The notes beneath the pieces were generated by a model. It did not search any database and was not told where the DNA came from. It saw nothing but the letters and a program-made list of their open reading frames with translations. From NCBI GenBank assembly GCA_038277395.1, contig CM076197.1, positions 103,566,442 to 103,630,441 on the forward strand: a DNA stretch of 64,000 nucleotides, written 5' to 3'. Source of the stretch: Dryocosmus kuriphilus (Eukaryota; Arthropoda; Insecta; Hymenoptera; Cynipidae). The position numbers were made by a program, and so were the translations under genes. This document shows positions 22,223 to 34,245 of this stretch, piece after piece (the first letter of the stretch is position 1; each line of letters starts with the position of its first letter).

Positions 22223-23800
22223 TCATTATACCTTAATGCCGGTTTTTAATTTGAGAGTTCTTTATTTATTTAGCCCAATACCCTACTTTCCTTATAAGTA
22301 ACCGTTTTTTAAACTGAATATAGAAAATGTTGTAAAGTTTGGTTAATTTTTAACTAAATCAATCTTATTTTTCATCAATAATTTTACCATCAATACAAAA
22401 TTTTTATAAAGAAGTTTTATATAGACTGTATCATAACCAAAATAGTTGAGATTTGGAACTTAACTCTGATAGCAGTTAAGAAACCCTTACGCGTAATATA
22501 GGTGACTATACAAATTTATTTGTTTCGAAGCCTCTGATAGTAGTTAGAAAACTCTGTAATCTTTCAATATACATTTTATTAAATGACCCTTAAATCCTTC
22601 ATTATCAGTGTGTTATTAAACTTGGATGAGAAAAGACTAGCGCGATAAAATTTGGTTGAAAGAATTACTGTTTTTATCCCTCTTATTCTTTACCTTTACT
22701 GATACCATTAATTCATTTTAAAAATCGTTTATATTGACGGTAAGTATCAGTGAATTTCACATATCCAAAAATACTTCAAAGTTTACGGAATAATTAAATG
22801 ATTTCAGTACTTTTTTCTTTATTTTTTAACGTAAAGGTTGTATATATTATTATATTTTAAAACACTTCGCATTCTAGTATGCTGATGTGAACAAAATTAA
22901 AATTTTAAATGGCGATATTTTTCTTTTTGACTCCATAATATGATTTTGCATCCAAATTGTTTGTATTTTTGTAATAATCAAAATCATTTTTAAATGTTTC
23001 AACGACCGGAAAGTTTATTCTTCGTTATCGACACTCGATAGGTGCAGTGCCCCTTATAGAAGGCAACCTATTTTGCATACGGGTAATTTTCATATTATTT
23101 TTTAAACATTAAAATAATTATAATATAATTTATTTTGTTAGAGGTCATTGATGCTAAAGGTAAAGGTTTTAGTCGTTCGATTAGACGTCTCGTCCTGATT
23201 ATTGATTTTTCCATGGAGCTAAATAGACATAAAAATGATTGTATTTGTTATAAACAATTTATGTTCCATATCCTACGGATCATCAGGAAACTAAGATTTT
23301 TAATTTTCAACTTAGGATGAATGTAGAAACTTATATTTTTACTAGGTCATTTTAAGTGATGCGGAAATCTTAAATTTGAAATATATTTTCTCATAATTTC
23401 GAGCAGAATAATATTCAATGATTTACTTGGGTCTGAATTTGTGTCCATTCCAATTTGTACATATTAGCTATTTCAAAATTGCAGCTAATTGTATCGTAAA
23501 AATTGATCTATTTTTATTAAAATTTCGGTACAGCTAGCCAAAAATAGTTTTGAATATTTTCTTGCAAGTTTCCCCCTATACTATTATTTCAAATTTATAC
23601 CGTGAAATCAGTCATCAATATAATTCTCAAACAAGAAGTTTTTTTTAAAATGAACTATTACAATTTTTTAAAATTAAAAATCTAAAATCCAAATCTCTAA
23701 TCTTAAATTAATTAATTTTAGTGTGGAAAGTATTTTCCATAAATTATGTTTTATGCATAGAAATGGAAAAGTGGATGATTCTTAAATTTTATATACAGGT
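22223..23800. other. AT-rich intergenic DNA
   Basis: No convincing gene. The short frame at 23,135-23,320 lacks protein-like composition and good splice context. Confidence 0.4.
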
Positions 23801-24017
23801 ACCGGTTGCAGAGGCTATAAAGGAGATACATAATTATTCATCAGGATACAACTCAAACTCTAATTTAATGAATCAAACGAGCATCTGGACTTACAGTCCT
23901 CTGACCAAATCGAAGTATAACATCGCGTATTGCTTCAAATGTAAAAATAAGTATGTAATGGATCGTTGCCAAAAAGTTGTGAAGTTTAAGTGCCGGCCTT
24001 TTTACTCATTTCCATGA
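23801..24017 (+). CDS. Exon-like open frame with clustered cysteines, unrecognised
   Basis: A pyrimidine-poor but usable acceptor (TTTATATACAG) precedes an open frame of about 72 codons ending in TGA at 24,015-24,017. The predicted tail is protein-like and has the pattern CFKC-x7-8-C-x7-C, with balanced polar residues (WTYSPLTKSKYNIAYCFKC). That could be a small secreted Cys-rich domain or a degenerate zinc-binding site. The frame is also open upstream to an ATG at 23,721, but that part is AT-rich and less convincing. No upstream exon was found. It may be an orphan terminal exon of a decayed gene, or chance. Confidence 0.25.
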
Positions 24018-25980
24018 TTTAATAAATTTTTTGAATAATACTAGGATAAACTACTTAGATTGAAGTAGTTTCTAGGAAAGATTAAAAATTTTAGTTTTTT
24101 TTTTTTTTTTTTTTAGTGATGGGAAATTAAAATGTAGCTCACATTTCCTGTCGTTAACTGTATACTATATACAGGAAATATATACTAATATATAAGTATA
24201 TCTAAACTATATACAGAATAGATCGATCAATATCCTGAGGTTCCTCGGAGCTAAAAATAAGTTTAAAAAATTTGTAATTCTCAGAATTTTACAAAAACTA
24301 CTAATACTATTTTTTTCGTAAATTTTGTGTGGAAGAAAGATTCTACGTCTTCAAAAAAATTTAGGATGATTTGCAAAACTTGTAAACATTATTTTTATTT
24401 TTTGAGGTTTTCTAAAAAGGAGATTTTGTTCTTAAAAAATTGAAAATATTAAAATGTTACAAGACTTTTGAAAGTCGGACATATTAGGTAGATTATGAAA
24501 AAAAAAATTTTTTTAATGTCTGGCCATTTTAAGTGTTAAAATCTAAATTTTTTTAGGTAAATTTTGAGCATGCAAAGACTGAAAAATTAATTATAAAAAA
24601 ATTTTGTGAATGATTTACGCTGACACGAATCATTTTATACTATGTTGAGCAATCTAATTATAATTATGAATAAAGATAGACCTTAGTTATAGAGGTGCTT
24701 AATTATGCTTATAAAAGGCTGTCTCTGAAGTTCTTTTTGCCCGTCGGTAACACTCATATTTTTGGATAGAACTCGACAAAAATCGCTTTAAAAAATCTAA
24801 AAGAAAATTTTTTAAACCATTAATTTTATTCCTGTTCAAGTGTTCACGAAAGGGCAAGAATGTTAATTGTTTTTAAGATAACACATTTTTGCAAATTGTG
24901 TATCGTATGATTTTCGTGTTAACGAATTCTCTAGAACGTTTTGAAAGATTCCAATTAAAATTAAATTAGAATCGAAAATCTGGAGACATTGTCACATAGA
25001 GAGCCAAAAAAGAAATTTTTTCAGTATTTTAAGAGATTTTTACCTCAACACTAAATATTTTAAAAATAATTTTGAAACTCGAGTGGTTCCGTTCGGTAGC
25101 ACTATTCTGTAAAACTCATGCACATCGTTTCTTTTATAAAATTTATTCACACTAGAATAATGATTCTTAATCTCTGTTATTGGTAATTTTGTTCTATTTT
25201 GGGTTGTGAAAAGTTCAATTTCATAAAAAAAAATCATAGTCCAAATGTCACTAAAAGGCAAGGTATTTTATAATTAATGAAAAGCAAGATTCACGTCAGC
25301 AAATAGCCGCCAAAAAACTCTTATAACAAAAGAACCTAACAAAACGCGGCTAAGTACATACACATTTAAAAAATAAATTCTTGCTAAAGGTATGACGAAA
25401 TGCGAGTTTTAAGAAACTTCGCTACCGAGAATATGTATGTGTATATAATATGTAACACAAAAGACTTTTAAACATCTTATTTTAGGATTTTATACATTAA
25501 TTTGGAAGAAATATGATCACATCAATTATTGTATCTGTTAAAAAAATATAAATAAAAAGTTTGATTTTTTAAATGAATATAATGTAAACAGCTTACGAGT
25601 AGGTACATATGTTTGTACCAATTGACTTCAAAAAATTTCTGTAGTCAAATGCCATCATATCGCAAAAATATTATCAAGGAGATATAATTTTAATTTTAAT
25701 TTTTCTTTATAATTTGAGATTTAAACAAAAAATTTGGAATTGTTTATGTGTTTTTAATTAATTTTTAACATAGGGTGGTTCAAAATACATTGGAAAAAAT
25801 TTTTAAAGAATTTTCAAGCCCCCCCCCCCCCCCCCAAAGATTTGTGAGGTTCCAAAAAAAAAAAAAAACGTATTTGTTTATTTGAAAATCAACTGTCTAA
25901 ATCCAGAAATGAGATAATTGTTTTTAATAAGCAATATATAAGTTTTAAATGATATTTTGATGTTTCCCAAATTGCTTAAA
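24018..25980. other. AT-rich intergenic DNA with homopolymers
   Basis: Contains T-tracts near 24,097-24,114, a run of 17 C at 25,819-25,835 and an A-run at 25,856-25,868. The 73-codon minus frame at 25,040-25,261 is not convincing. Nothing else seen. Confidence 0.4.
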
Positions 25981-25984
25981 CAAT

Positions 25985-26510
25985 TTATCATTGTTTATAA
26001 CAATCTTTTCTCAAATTTACCTAGAAAGTTGCGGTTTTTTCGACATTCTTTAGCTTTTTTTCGACTCTTTATAGTTATATAGAAATACTAATAAACTGAA
26101 ATTATGAACCATAATTTTTCAAACAAATTCATATTGTTTATAACAATCTTTTCTCAAATTTACCTAGAAAGTTGCGTTTCTTTCGACATTCTTCAAATTT
26201 TCTTCGATTCTTTAGTTATACAAAAATGATAATCAACTAAAATTAAGAAGCAATTGTTCAAACAATTTCTTGTTGTGTATAACAATCTTTTCTTAAATTT
26301 ACCTAGAAAGATGCGGTTTTCTTTTTTGTATATTCTTCAACTTTTCTTCGACTCTTTAGCTATAAACGAACGATTATCAACTAAAATTAACAATTTTTTA
26401 TTGTCTGGTACTATCTTTTTGTCAGAATTAACCTATAATTTTGCGGTTGTTTCTATATATTCTTCAACTTTCCTTCGGCTCTTTATTTATAAACAAATAA
26501 TAATCAAAAA
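25985..26510 (+). repeat. ~140 bp tandem repeat, about four diverged units
   Basis: Units beginning TGTTTATAACAATCTTTTCT recur at about 25,992, 26,135, 26,272 and (degenerate) 26,404. Each continues through AAATTTACCTAGAAAG, a GCGGTT motif and CTTCGACTCTTTA. Related inverted fragments lie at 29,350-29,480 and 54,440-54,500 (TTATTTGTTCATAACTAA(T/A)AAGCC), so this is a dispersed family. The 100-codon frame at 26,254-26,556 is a product of the array. Confidence 0.7.
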
Positions 26511-26658
26511 CGTAAACAAGAATCACCTTTACAAATCACGAATCAAGCTTAAATAGTAGGTACGTTTTTTTAAAAAATTTTTTGAAGTTTAATTTTTGAG
26601 CTTTTTCTCATATCATGGAAAGAAAGGATTCAGTAATTAGAAATTGACACAGTTTTTT

Positions 26659-27330
26659 ACATTCTCATCTCAATGAGAAAGTATTAGTCTTATGTGAAAA
26701 CTGACTTTCGCGGATTTCATGAAATCTCCACGTTTCATGACCCCCTGAATCCAAAAAACCATGTTTTAACGTTGGTGTCTGTCTGTCGTTGTCGTTGTTG
26801 TTGTCGCCGTTGTTGTTGTCTGTATACACGATAACTTTCGAAGGCCTAGTTGTACGGGATTGCGCCTTAGCAGACTTCTTTAGGGCGTGAAAAGTAAGGA
26901 CGAGTTCGTTAACCAGCCACTTTTGACCAACGGTTCAGGTTTTATCCATCATAATTTCTTTCTAAAAATCAACAATTCAAATGTCCCGCCAAAATATTCA
27001 AGATACGAAAAAAATCATAATAAACAAAGTTGTTCACCTCAAAACGATCTGTCAATTTGCTTTGTATTTTTTTTCCAAGGACTCATACTTTTTGAGTTAT
27101 TCGTAAAATAATGTTAATTAATATAAAGAAATACACTTTTCAGCAAAAGTATACGAGATACGAGAAAATATTGAGAAGCAGAATTATTCACCTTCCAAAG
27201 ACCTGCAAATTCTCTGGCAACCATTTTTCGATCCAGCCCATAGTTTATTCACTAAACGCATAATATTGTTGTTTCAATCAAAAAATACATAATTGTTATA
27301 TAGTCAATGAAATGTTATTAAAAGTTATTG
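26659..27330 (+). mobile_element. Family A copy A4, 3'-truncated
   Basis: The head ACATTCTCATCTCAATGAGAA forms a 7-bp-stem hairpin (TTCTCAT/ATGAGAA). Then follow the GTCGTT microsatellite (26,772-26,822), the conserved block CGATAACTTTCGAAGGCCTA and parts of the internal units. It stops before the GC-rich tail, against an inverted tail remnant at 27,332. Confidence 0.8.
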
Positions 27331-27331
27331 A

Positions 27332-27400
27332 AAAATCTGCCCGCTACCCAGGCGCATTCTCATCACGTTTCTCGTGCTTGCCATTCAATTAAAACATATC
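27332..27400 (-). mobile_element. Inverted family A tail remnant (A5)
   Basis: AATCTGCCCGCTACCCAGG then GCATTCTCATCACG is the outer 3' terminus of a family A variant in reverse, with a damaged hairpin stem. It is similar to the solo tail at 9,330. Confidence 0.55.
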
Positions 27401-27462
27401 AAAAAGATGAATTTCCTAATTCTTTACATAGTTTGGCTGAAAAATGCATTTTCTATTGTTAT

Positions 27463-28022
27463 TACATTCTCATCTCAATGAGAAAGTATTAGTTTTATGT
27501 GAAAACTGACTTTCGCGGATTTCATGAAATCTCCACGTTTCATGACCCCCTGAATCCGAAAAACCATGTTTTACGTTGGTGTCTGTCATTGTCGTTGTCG
27601 TTGTTGTCGTCGTCGTTGTTGTTGTCTGTATACACGATAACTTTCGAAGGCCTAGTTGTACGGGATTGCGCCTTGGCAGACTTCTTTAAGGCGTGAAAAG
27701 TAAGGACAAGTTCGTGAACCAACGATTTTTGACCAACGGTTCTGGTTTTATCCCTCATAAATTCTTTCCAAAAATCAAAAATTCAAATTTCCCGTCAAAC
27801 TAAGCGAGATACAAAAAAAAAATGATAATAAACGAAGTTGTTCACCTCAAAAAGATCAAGTCATTTTTCCATAGGACGCATAGTTTTTCAGTTATTTGTA
27901 GAAAAATATTATTAAATGTTTTTAAATCTACTTTTCAGGAAAACTATGCGACATACGAAGAAAATGTTCAGAAGCGGAGTTGTTTATTTAAAAAAGATCT
28001 GAAAATTTCCTTATACTTTTTT
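27463..28022 (+). mobile_element. Family A copy A6, 3'-truncated
   Basis: Near-identical in its head to A4 (ACATTCTCATCTCAATGAG at 27,463), with a microsatellite at 27,577-27,628 and the conserved block. It ends in internal units where copy A7 begins. The similarity of A4 and A6 suggests a recent tandem amplification or shared subfamily. Confidence 0.75.
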
Positions 28023-29252
28023 AAATTCTCATCAGAGAAGGTATTAGATTTATGTAAAATTTGACATCCCCAGTTTTCATCAAATGTCCATGTTTTGGTA
28101 CCCCCTGAGTGAGAAAAAACGATTTTTACAACGGTGTCTGTCTCTTGTCATTGTTGTCGTTGTTGTCGTTGTCGTCGTTGTCGTCGTTGTCGGCGTCTGT
28201 TCCCACGATAACTTTCGAAGGACTAATCGGATTGGATTGCACTTTGGTACACTTCTTTAAATCGTAAAAAGAAAGGACGAGTTCGTTAACGAAAGGTTTT
28301 TGACCAACTACCATCTACAAATTTTGTCTTAACCGTTTCTTGATTAAATGCACGGTTTGTGTTTTAATCGAGAAAACTTGATTAAAAATGAAAATCTATG
28401 GTTTCCCGCCAAAATATTTAAGATACAAGAAGGATGATAATAAACAAAGTTTTTCAGCTCAAAAAGATCTACAAATTTTGTTTTAACCATGTTTTGATAA
28501 AATGCACGGATTTGGTTTTAATCGAGAAAACGTTATTAAAACTTAAAAATCAAAATTTCCCGCAAAACTATTTAAGATAAGAAAAAAATGATAGAAAACA
28601 AAATTTTATCTCAAGAAGATCTACAAATTTGCTGCCCATAATTTTTTTGTAAAAACGTATACTTTTTGAGTTATTCGTGAAATATATTATTAAATATAAA
28701 GATATCCACTTTGCAGCAAAGCTATGCAAGATATGAGAAAAAATTAAGTAGCAGAATTGTTCACCTTAAAAAAAACTACAAAATTTATTCATAAGATTCA
28801 TCGTTTCACTTTTAAGAATTGAAATCCTGCATTGTGAAAATTTGGAAAATCACAAAAAAAAACTTTACCAATCTACAATGGAAAAAAATTAGGTGCCGAG
28901 CGCGAAAGCGCGAGTGTCTTGATGAGAATGTATTCCTTAAGGTTGATAGAGCCTTAAGTAAAAAAAGTTCTTTTGTAATTTTTAATAAAATTTAAATTTA
29001 ATAACTTCATTAGAAAAATGTAGGTGGTTTGAAAGATTAAGACCAAAATTACAAAAATTACCAAATTACACTGTTCAATGGTTTGATCTTTAATTTAGAG
29101 GTTTATACGATCCATAAACACCGAGCGCGTAGCGCGAGGTAAATAACCTATTGAGCGCGAAGCGCGAGTGCCATCAGACGCTCGCCCTAGGCGCACTCAT
29201 ACTTCGCGCGAAGCGCGCCATGAGAATGTGCCCGCGAAGCGGGCAGATTTTT
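28023..29252 (+). mobile_element. Family A copy A7 with complete tail
   Basis: The head (ATTCTCATCAGAGAAGGTAT) is followed by the microsatellite at 28,137-28,197, then internal ~150-bp units. Next come the first terminus (GATGAGAATGTATTCC plus CTTAAGG/CCTTAAG at about 28,920-28,956), GAGCGCGAAGCGCGAG palindromes, and the outer terminus ATGAGAATGTGCCCGCGAAGC... ending in a T-run near 29,252. Confidence 0.8.
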
Positions 29253-30295
29253 TTCTTATATTATTTTTTAAAATATAAGCAAAAGAGCGAAAATAAAACA
29301 AAAAATCAGAAAAAATTGTAAAATTATTAGTTTAAAACAAGTTCTTTTTTCAATTCATTTCGATGTTTGTTGATTATTATTTGTTCATAACTAATAAGCC
29401 GAAGAAAAAGTTAAATGTTCTATGTTCATTCTGGACTAAGATAATAATAGACAATAAGAAATTATTTAAAAAGCTATGGATAAACGCCAAAAATACGCGA
29501 TATCTCAATTTTGAATTAATGATGCTTCTTTGAACCCTATTAAAGGGGCTTATGGGGTTGAATTCAAATCGAAATTATAATTAATTAATGAGGTTAATTA
29601 GTCATTTTTTTGTTTGGTAAGAAAGAAAAATAATTCTTTAGGGAAATAAGAAAATGAAAGAAAAAAAATTTAGCGAGCATATCATTGTCTTTAATTTATA
29701 AAAATAAGTGTAACAACATAGTACTAATATATTATTTTACTACAGACCCGCTTAATGTCATTTTTTCATTAATTTTATTTCTCTAGCGTATTAATTTTTG
29801 TATCAAACAGAAAGAATTATTTATTAAACTAATTTAATACTTACAGCAATAATTAATTATCTGCATACATTTAACACACTTGTATGTTTAAAATACACTT
29901 TTCTTTTATTTAGTTTTTTTTTTTTTCTAGCAATCGTACCTACTTGTTTTTATGTTGTCGTTTCACAACTTTGGTTATCTTCAATATATGAATAAATAAA
30001 ATCATTTGACGAATATTTACATACTTGGCGGATCAATTTATGGGGCTACCTAGATATTATATCTACGTAGCCCTATAACACGCCTGCATAATCATACAAT
30101 CATGTGTGAATTAAATAATCTAGATCGTGACTTTAAATGTGATCTGTGAGTGCTCTTTAGAAAATTTCGTGCGTAACAAAACACAATTACTACGTGGAGG
30201 AATTTCAACTCAAACATCAGTACATTAAAGTAGTTCTTTGCTGACAGTTTTAGTAAATAAATAAATAAATTTGTCAAAAAGAAGCGCATCTCGTA
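29253..30295. other. AT-rich DNA with a 31-bp near-perfect palindrome
   Basis: No gene. At 30,043-30,074 GGGCTACCTAGATAT / ATATCTACGTAGCCC forms an almost perfect palindrome, with one mismatched pair besides the centre. An inverted fragment of the 140-bp repeat lies at 29,350-29,480. Confidence 0.45.
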
Positions 30296-30538
30296 ATGAT
30301 GCATACGAAAATATTACTTTTTGTCTTATGTTTGCTCTTCACGTTTGATAAGTTGCAAGTACATCTCAAATTCTCAATTTTAGTTACTGTTTTGCAATTA
30401 CTGCATTGCGTTATTGCACTTTTAATAATAATCAGTTACACCGTCAACGAGGGCGATTTACTACGGTTTTTCACAAACCATGACTTGGATGTGATGCAGA
30501 AAGTTCCTAAATTGTCTAAAAGTGTTAATATCTATTGA
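30296..30538 (+). CDS. Possible small secreted or membrane protein, 80 aa
   Basis: The frame opens with two Met codons and a hydrophobic N-terminus resembling a signal peptide (TKILLFVLCLLFTF). A second strongly hydrophobic stretch (roughly residues 28-48) precedes a polar tail ending in Tyr. An AATAAA lies just 20 bases after the stop (30,559-30,564), which supports a short transcript. No family is recognised. The AT-rich context makes hydrophobic open frames common by chance, and no promoter is evident. Confidence 0.3.
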   Translation: MMHTKILLFVLCLLFTFDKLQVHLKFSILVTVLQLLHCVIALLIIISYTVNEGDLLRFFTNHDLDVMQKVPKLSKSVNIY

Positions 30539-30564
30539 TATGAGTTCTTTGTAGTCTTAATAAA

Positions 30565-31672
30565 AGATATTACACAGATCATTGCAAAAAATTTGTATAA
30601 AAATAAATGTATTAAGGTAATAAGGTCGTTGTAGAGATTCACCCAGCGATAGGGCGAATTGCTATACACACAGTTTTCAAATTATTTGAAGGCTATACAA
30701 AATTTATCCATATTCATAACCAAGTATACATGTGAGTGTATCCTACACTGAAATTATTATGAATAAAGCAAAAAAAAAAAATATAATAAGGAAAGAAACA
30801 AGAATTAGCTGTAACGTATCATAACCCATATTTTATTTCTATAATTTATAGTTCTTATTGACTATATATGAATATATAAGTAATAAACAATTACTGTAAG
30901 TATATTTTTGTAACTTAATTTAGCAATTTCATTGCTTTTTTTCAATTTGTTTATATTTTATTTAGTAGTAGTGATTCGCCCCGGAATTTTCAGATTTAGG
31001 TTATTTGAATAACTTATTAAAAACGAGGACTCAAAAAAACCTGATCCAGAATGGATTTTATTCCTCTGCGTGAGCGCTTCAATCGCACATATTTAGTGAT
31101 TTTTGATTTCTTATTTAAGAGATACATATGAATGTTTGGAAAATCTAGCCTTTAATCGATGACAGACGTATAAATTTTTAGCACTATTAGCTTTCTATAA
31201 AACAATATATTTATTCATTTATATGATCGCCAAATTAGAGGCATTTGCGTGATCGTGATCTATTGAGACCAAGATCAATTTGAAAATACAATTATTTAGC
31301 CTTTGAGGATTTTTTTGAAAATTTTAGTAGCGATTCATCCCGGTTGACGGTATTATTTATGTTTGAATTAGGGTCTTTTTATTACACACAAAAATAATCA
31401 GAAATAGGTTTCGTTCTTTCTTTATTTTCGTCTATTTTCTTTTAAATAAAAGAAATAAAATGCTATAAAAATGTCTAGGTTTAAAAGTTTGTGTACATTA
31501 AATGACAAGATCTTAAAGTTAAGTTAACTTAAGTTCTTAAAGTTCAACGTTTTGACTTTACACGAAAGGTATTCTTAATTAATTATTATATGAATTCTTA
31601 ATTAAGAAGGTACTAATAATAGTTTTAAAGTTTAATTGTAAATAATATAATAATTATTAATTATATTTTCAG
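30565..31672. other. AT-rich intergenic DNA
   Basis: No coding or repeat signal beyond short AT microsatellites. TTAAGTTAACTTAAG-type motifs occur near 31,510. Confidence 0.4.
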
Positions 31673-31743
31673 ATTTCATTGGTGCTAGACATGGTAGAAT
31701 CTATAGTTATGATACTATCATAGTGGATGGTTTTATCACATGG
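31673..31743 (+). CDS. Short exon-like segment, unrecognised
   Basis: An acceptor (TATATTTTCAG) and a donor (TGG|GTATGTGG) frame 71 bases with one fully open, protein-like reading (FIGARHGRIYSYDTIIVDGF...). Flanking exons were not found. The next 300 bases lead into the foldback at 32,045. It may be an exon of a small or broken gene. Confidence 0.2.
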
Positions 31744-32044
31744 GTATGTGGTCCAATTTAACTATAATTAGTTTTAAAAGTATTTGGTTACAAAATTCAA
31801 CAAAAGCCTATAATTAAATAAAAAACAAAATTAATAATAAGACTTTTTAAAAGCTGTGAAGTTCAAATCTGTCAAACTTTTCTTGAAAAATCTAGAAAGT
31901 GATGTAAATGGTTTTTTTAAAGAATATTAAAACAGAAACATATTTCTTATTTTAGCGGTCTCCAGCCTTAAATAGTTCACTTATTTTTACTCTTTTTTTC
32001 TATTTTATTCTGTTTTTACCTTTCCCCTCATCCTTACACCCGTT

Positions 32045-33205
32045 TCTTAAAAAAAGTTAACAAGTTAAAGAGTGATCGCAAAAATAGCCTGTTTTTTCGC
32101 CTCCTTTTTCACAGTTCACAGAGAAGTAAGGAAAAGACACATGAATATATATTTGGTATCAAATTACTCGTTGCGAAAAATTAGTAAAGAACTTAAAAAA
32201 TACCAGTGGATATAAAAATTATTATCACTTTGATTTTTCTATCAAATTAACCTTAAAAAAAATATAATAATACATTTTCATGAATAATAAGGGCTTGGCC
32301 AGGTTGTAAACCGACCTCCAAGGGCTCTATGGAGGTGAAATCATCCCCAAAAATATAGAAAATCAGATAAAACTTTAAAAATTCTAAAAAAAAAATATTG
32401 AGATGTTTCAGGTTATGGGAAATATGAAACAACTGTTCATAGTGAGTGTTGATGAAAAATCACCCCAAAATGAAGGGTACAACACCATTATTACTAGGAA
32501 AATTGAAAAAAATCTTAGTTAATTCGAAAAAAGTTCTAACCTTATATTTTTTAATCCAAATACATATCAGAGTCCTATTTAGATTTTCCAAATTCATTTC
32601 TAATCAAAACCATCACTTCAAGGGGGTAAAATCATCCCCAAATAATGAAGAAAATCAGATACAGATACAACTTTAAAAATTGTAAGAAAAAGTATTGAGA
32701 TATTTCAGATCATGGGAAATACGAAACAACTTTCATATCAACTTTCGATGGAAAAACACCCCTAAAATGAAGGGTTAAACCACCTTTATTACTAGGACCT
32801 GAAACATCTCAATATTTTTTTTTAGAATTTTTAAATTTGTATGTGATTTTCTATATTTTTGGGGAAGATTTCACCCCCTTAGAGCCTCGGGGGTTGGTTT
32901 ACTACCTTCACGCCCTGGTAAGTCATGAAAATGTATTATTATATTTTTTAAAGGTTAATTTTACAGAAAAATCAGAGTGAGCATAATTTTTATATCTATT
33001 AGTATTTTTTAAATTCTTTACTTGTGGTGACTTTTCAACCTCTAAATAGGGTTTCATTTTTAAAATTTTCAAAAAACAAAAAACACTGCTCATCCTCATT
33101 TTTTGCGTCGAGTAATTTGATACCAAATACTTTTTATATGTCTTTTACTTAGTTCTCTGTGAACTGTGAAAAGCAGGCGATTTTTGCGGTCACTCTTTAA
33201 AATAC
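32045..33205. mobile_element. Foldback element with ~370 bp inverted arms (IR3)
   Basis: The left arm (about 32,045-32,425) and right arm (about 32,810-33,205) are inverted copies. Matching blocks include AGTGATCGCAAAAAT / ATTTTTGCGGTCACT, TGGTATCAAATTACTCG / CGAGTAATTTGATACCA, and AATACATTTTCATGA / TCATGAAAATGTATT, plus GGTGAAATC(A/T)TCCCC. The centre holds direct repeats (AAAATGAAGGGT at about 32,466 and 32,766). No transposase. ORFs at 32,446-32,676 and 32,923-33,126 follow from the repeat. Confidence 0.8.
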
Positions 33206-33930
33206 CTGTATAAGTTCAAAGTTCAAGCTTATATGAATGATATCTTAAAAATCAGTATTCATCTCTAACATAAAAACGGTTCTTATGGACCAATTCATGC
33301 TCTGGATTGATGAATGGAACAAACGTACGAATCTACAGTCTTGCACTCTTGGCATTGTTTTATGGCTGTTGAATTTGTCATATATTTGTGTATTGTGTAT
33401 GAAAAATTTATTTTACGGTTTCCTACGAAGATATTTAATAAAATTTAAAGCGTACAATTTTAATGTACTTCTTATTTCTTTCCATTTTGTGAATACCTAT
33501 TTTTCATCAATTGGTAATGAATTAACACTAGAACATAGCTGATGAAGAAAACTAAAGTTTCTTGTGTAATATATATTGAAGCGTTCACGAATTTATATAA
33601 TATACTAAAAGATAATTTAATTTTGGTTAATTTCATTATAATCGAGCATGATAAAACTTAAAGAAAATTCTACAAGATGTTGAAGATATTAATTAAAGAA
33701 GCCTGAAGTTATAATGAATATAAATTAGAATTAAAAATAATAATATTCAAAAACATAAGGCAATAGAATTGTTGTGGTGAAAAGTAACTAATAATTCAAT
33801 ACAATTATTCAATGTTGAAGGTATCTGTTTGAAAATAACTGCTTAAGAAAAACAAAAGATAATTGGGAACATAAAATCAGTCAGAAAAAAAAGAATGAAA
33901 GAAATGCATTAATTAAGCATTTAATAACAT
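33206..33930. other. AT-rich intergenic DNA
   Basis: The 85-codon frame at 33,285-33,542 is hydrophobic and unrecognised, with no supporting signals. Nothing else seen. Confidence 0.35.
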
Positions 33931-33931
33931 T

Positions 33932-33937
33932 TTTATT
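33932..33937 (-). terminator. Polyadenylation signal of the silk-like gene
   Basis: AATAAA on the minus strand, about 310 bases beyond the stop codon of the last exon (34,246-34,248). No nearer hexamer was noticed. Confidence 0.45.
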
Positions 33938-34245
33938 CGTGACCCAGTAATACAATCGTATTTACAGTTCAATGTCACAGTTTCAATTCCCCTAAATAAA
34001 TATAATACAGTCTTGATACACACGTGAAATGCTTTGCACATTATTGTGCAACCACGGTGATCCAATTCTTTCCCCCGTTTCCGAGAAGAGTTTTTTCGGA
34101 ATGTAATGTGAAAAGGCATGCGACAAAAGATATCGTGATTGCGCTAAAACTATATTTCCCCACACATTTTGGGGACTTTCAAGTCATAAGGTCCATAAGC
34201 TTTTTGGTCTGTGAGAATCAACATCGTTTTCATAAGGTTTTCCGT

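Noticed and set aside
33285..33542. 85-codon hydrophobic ORF
   Set aside because: AT-rich DNA often gives hydrophobic frames; no signal, domain, splice site or polyA evidence.
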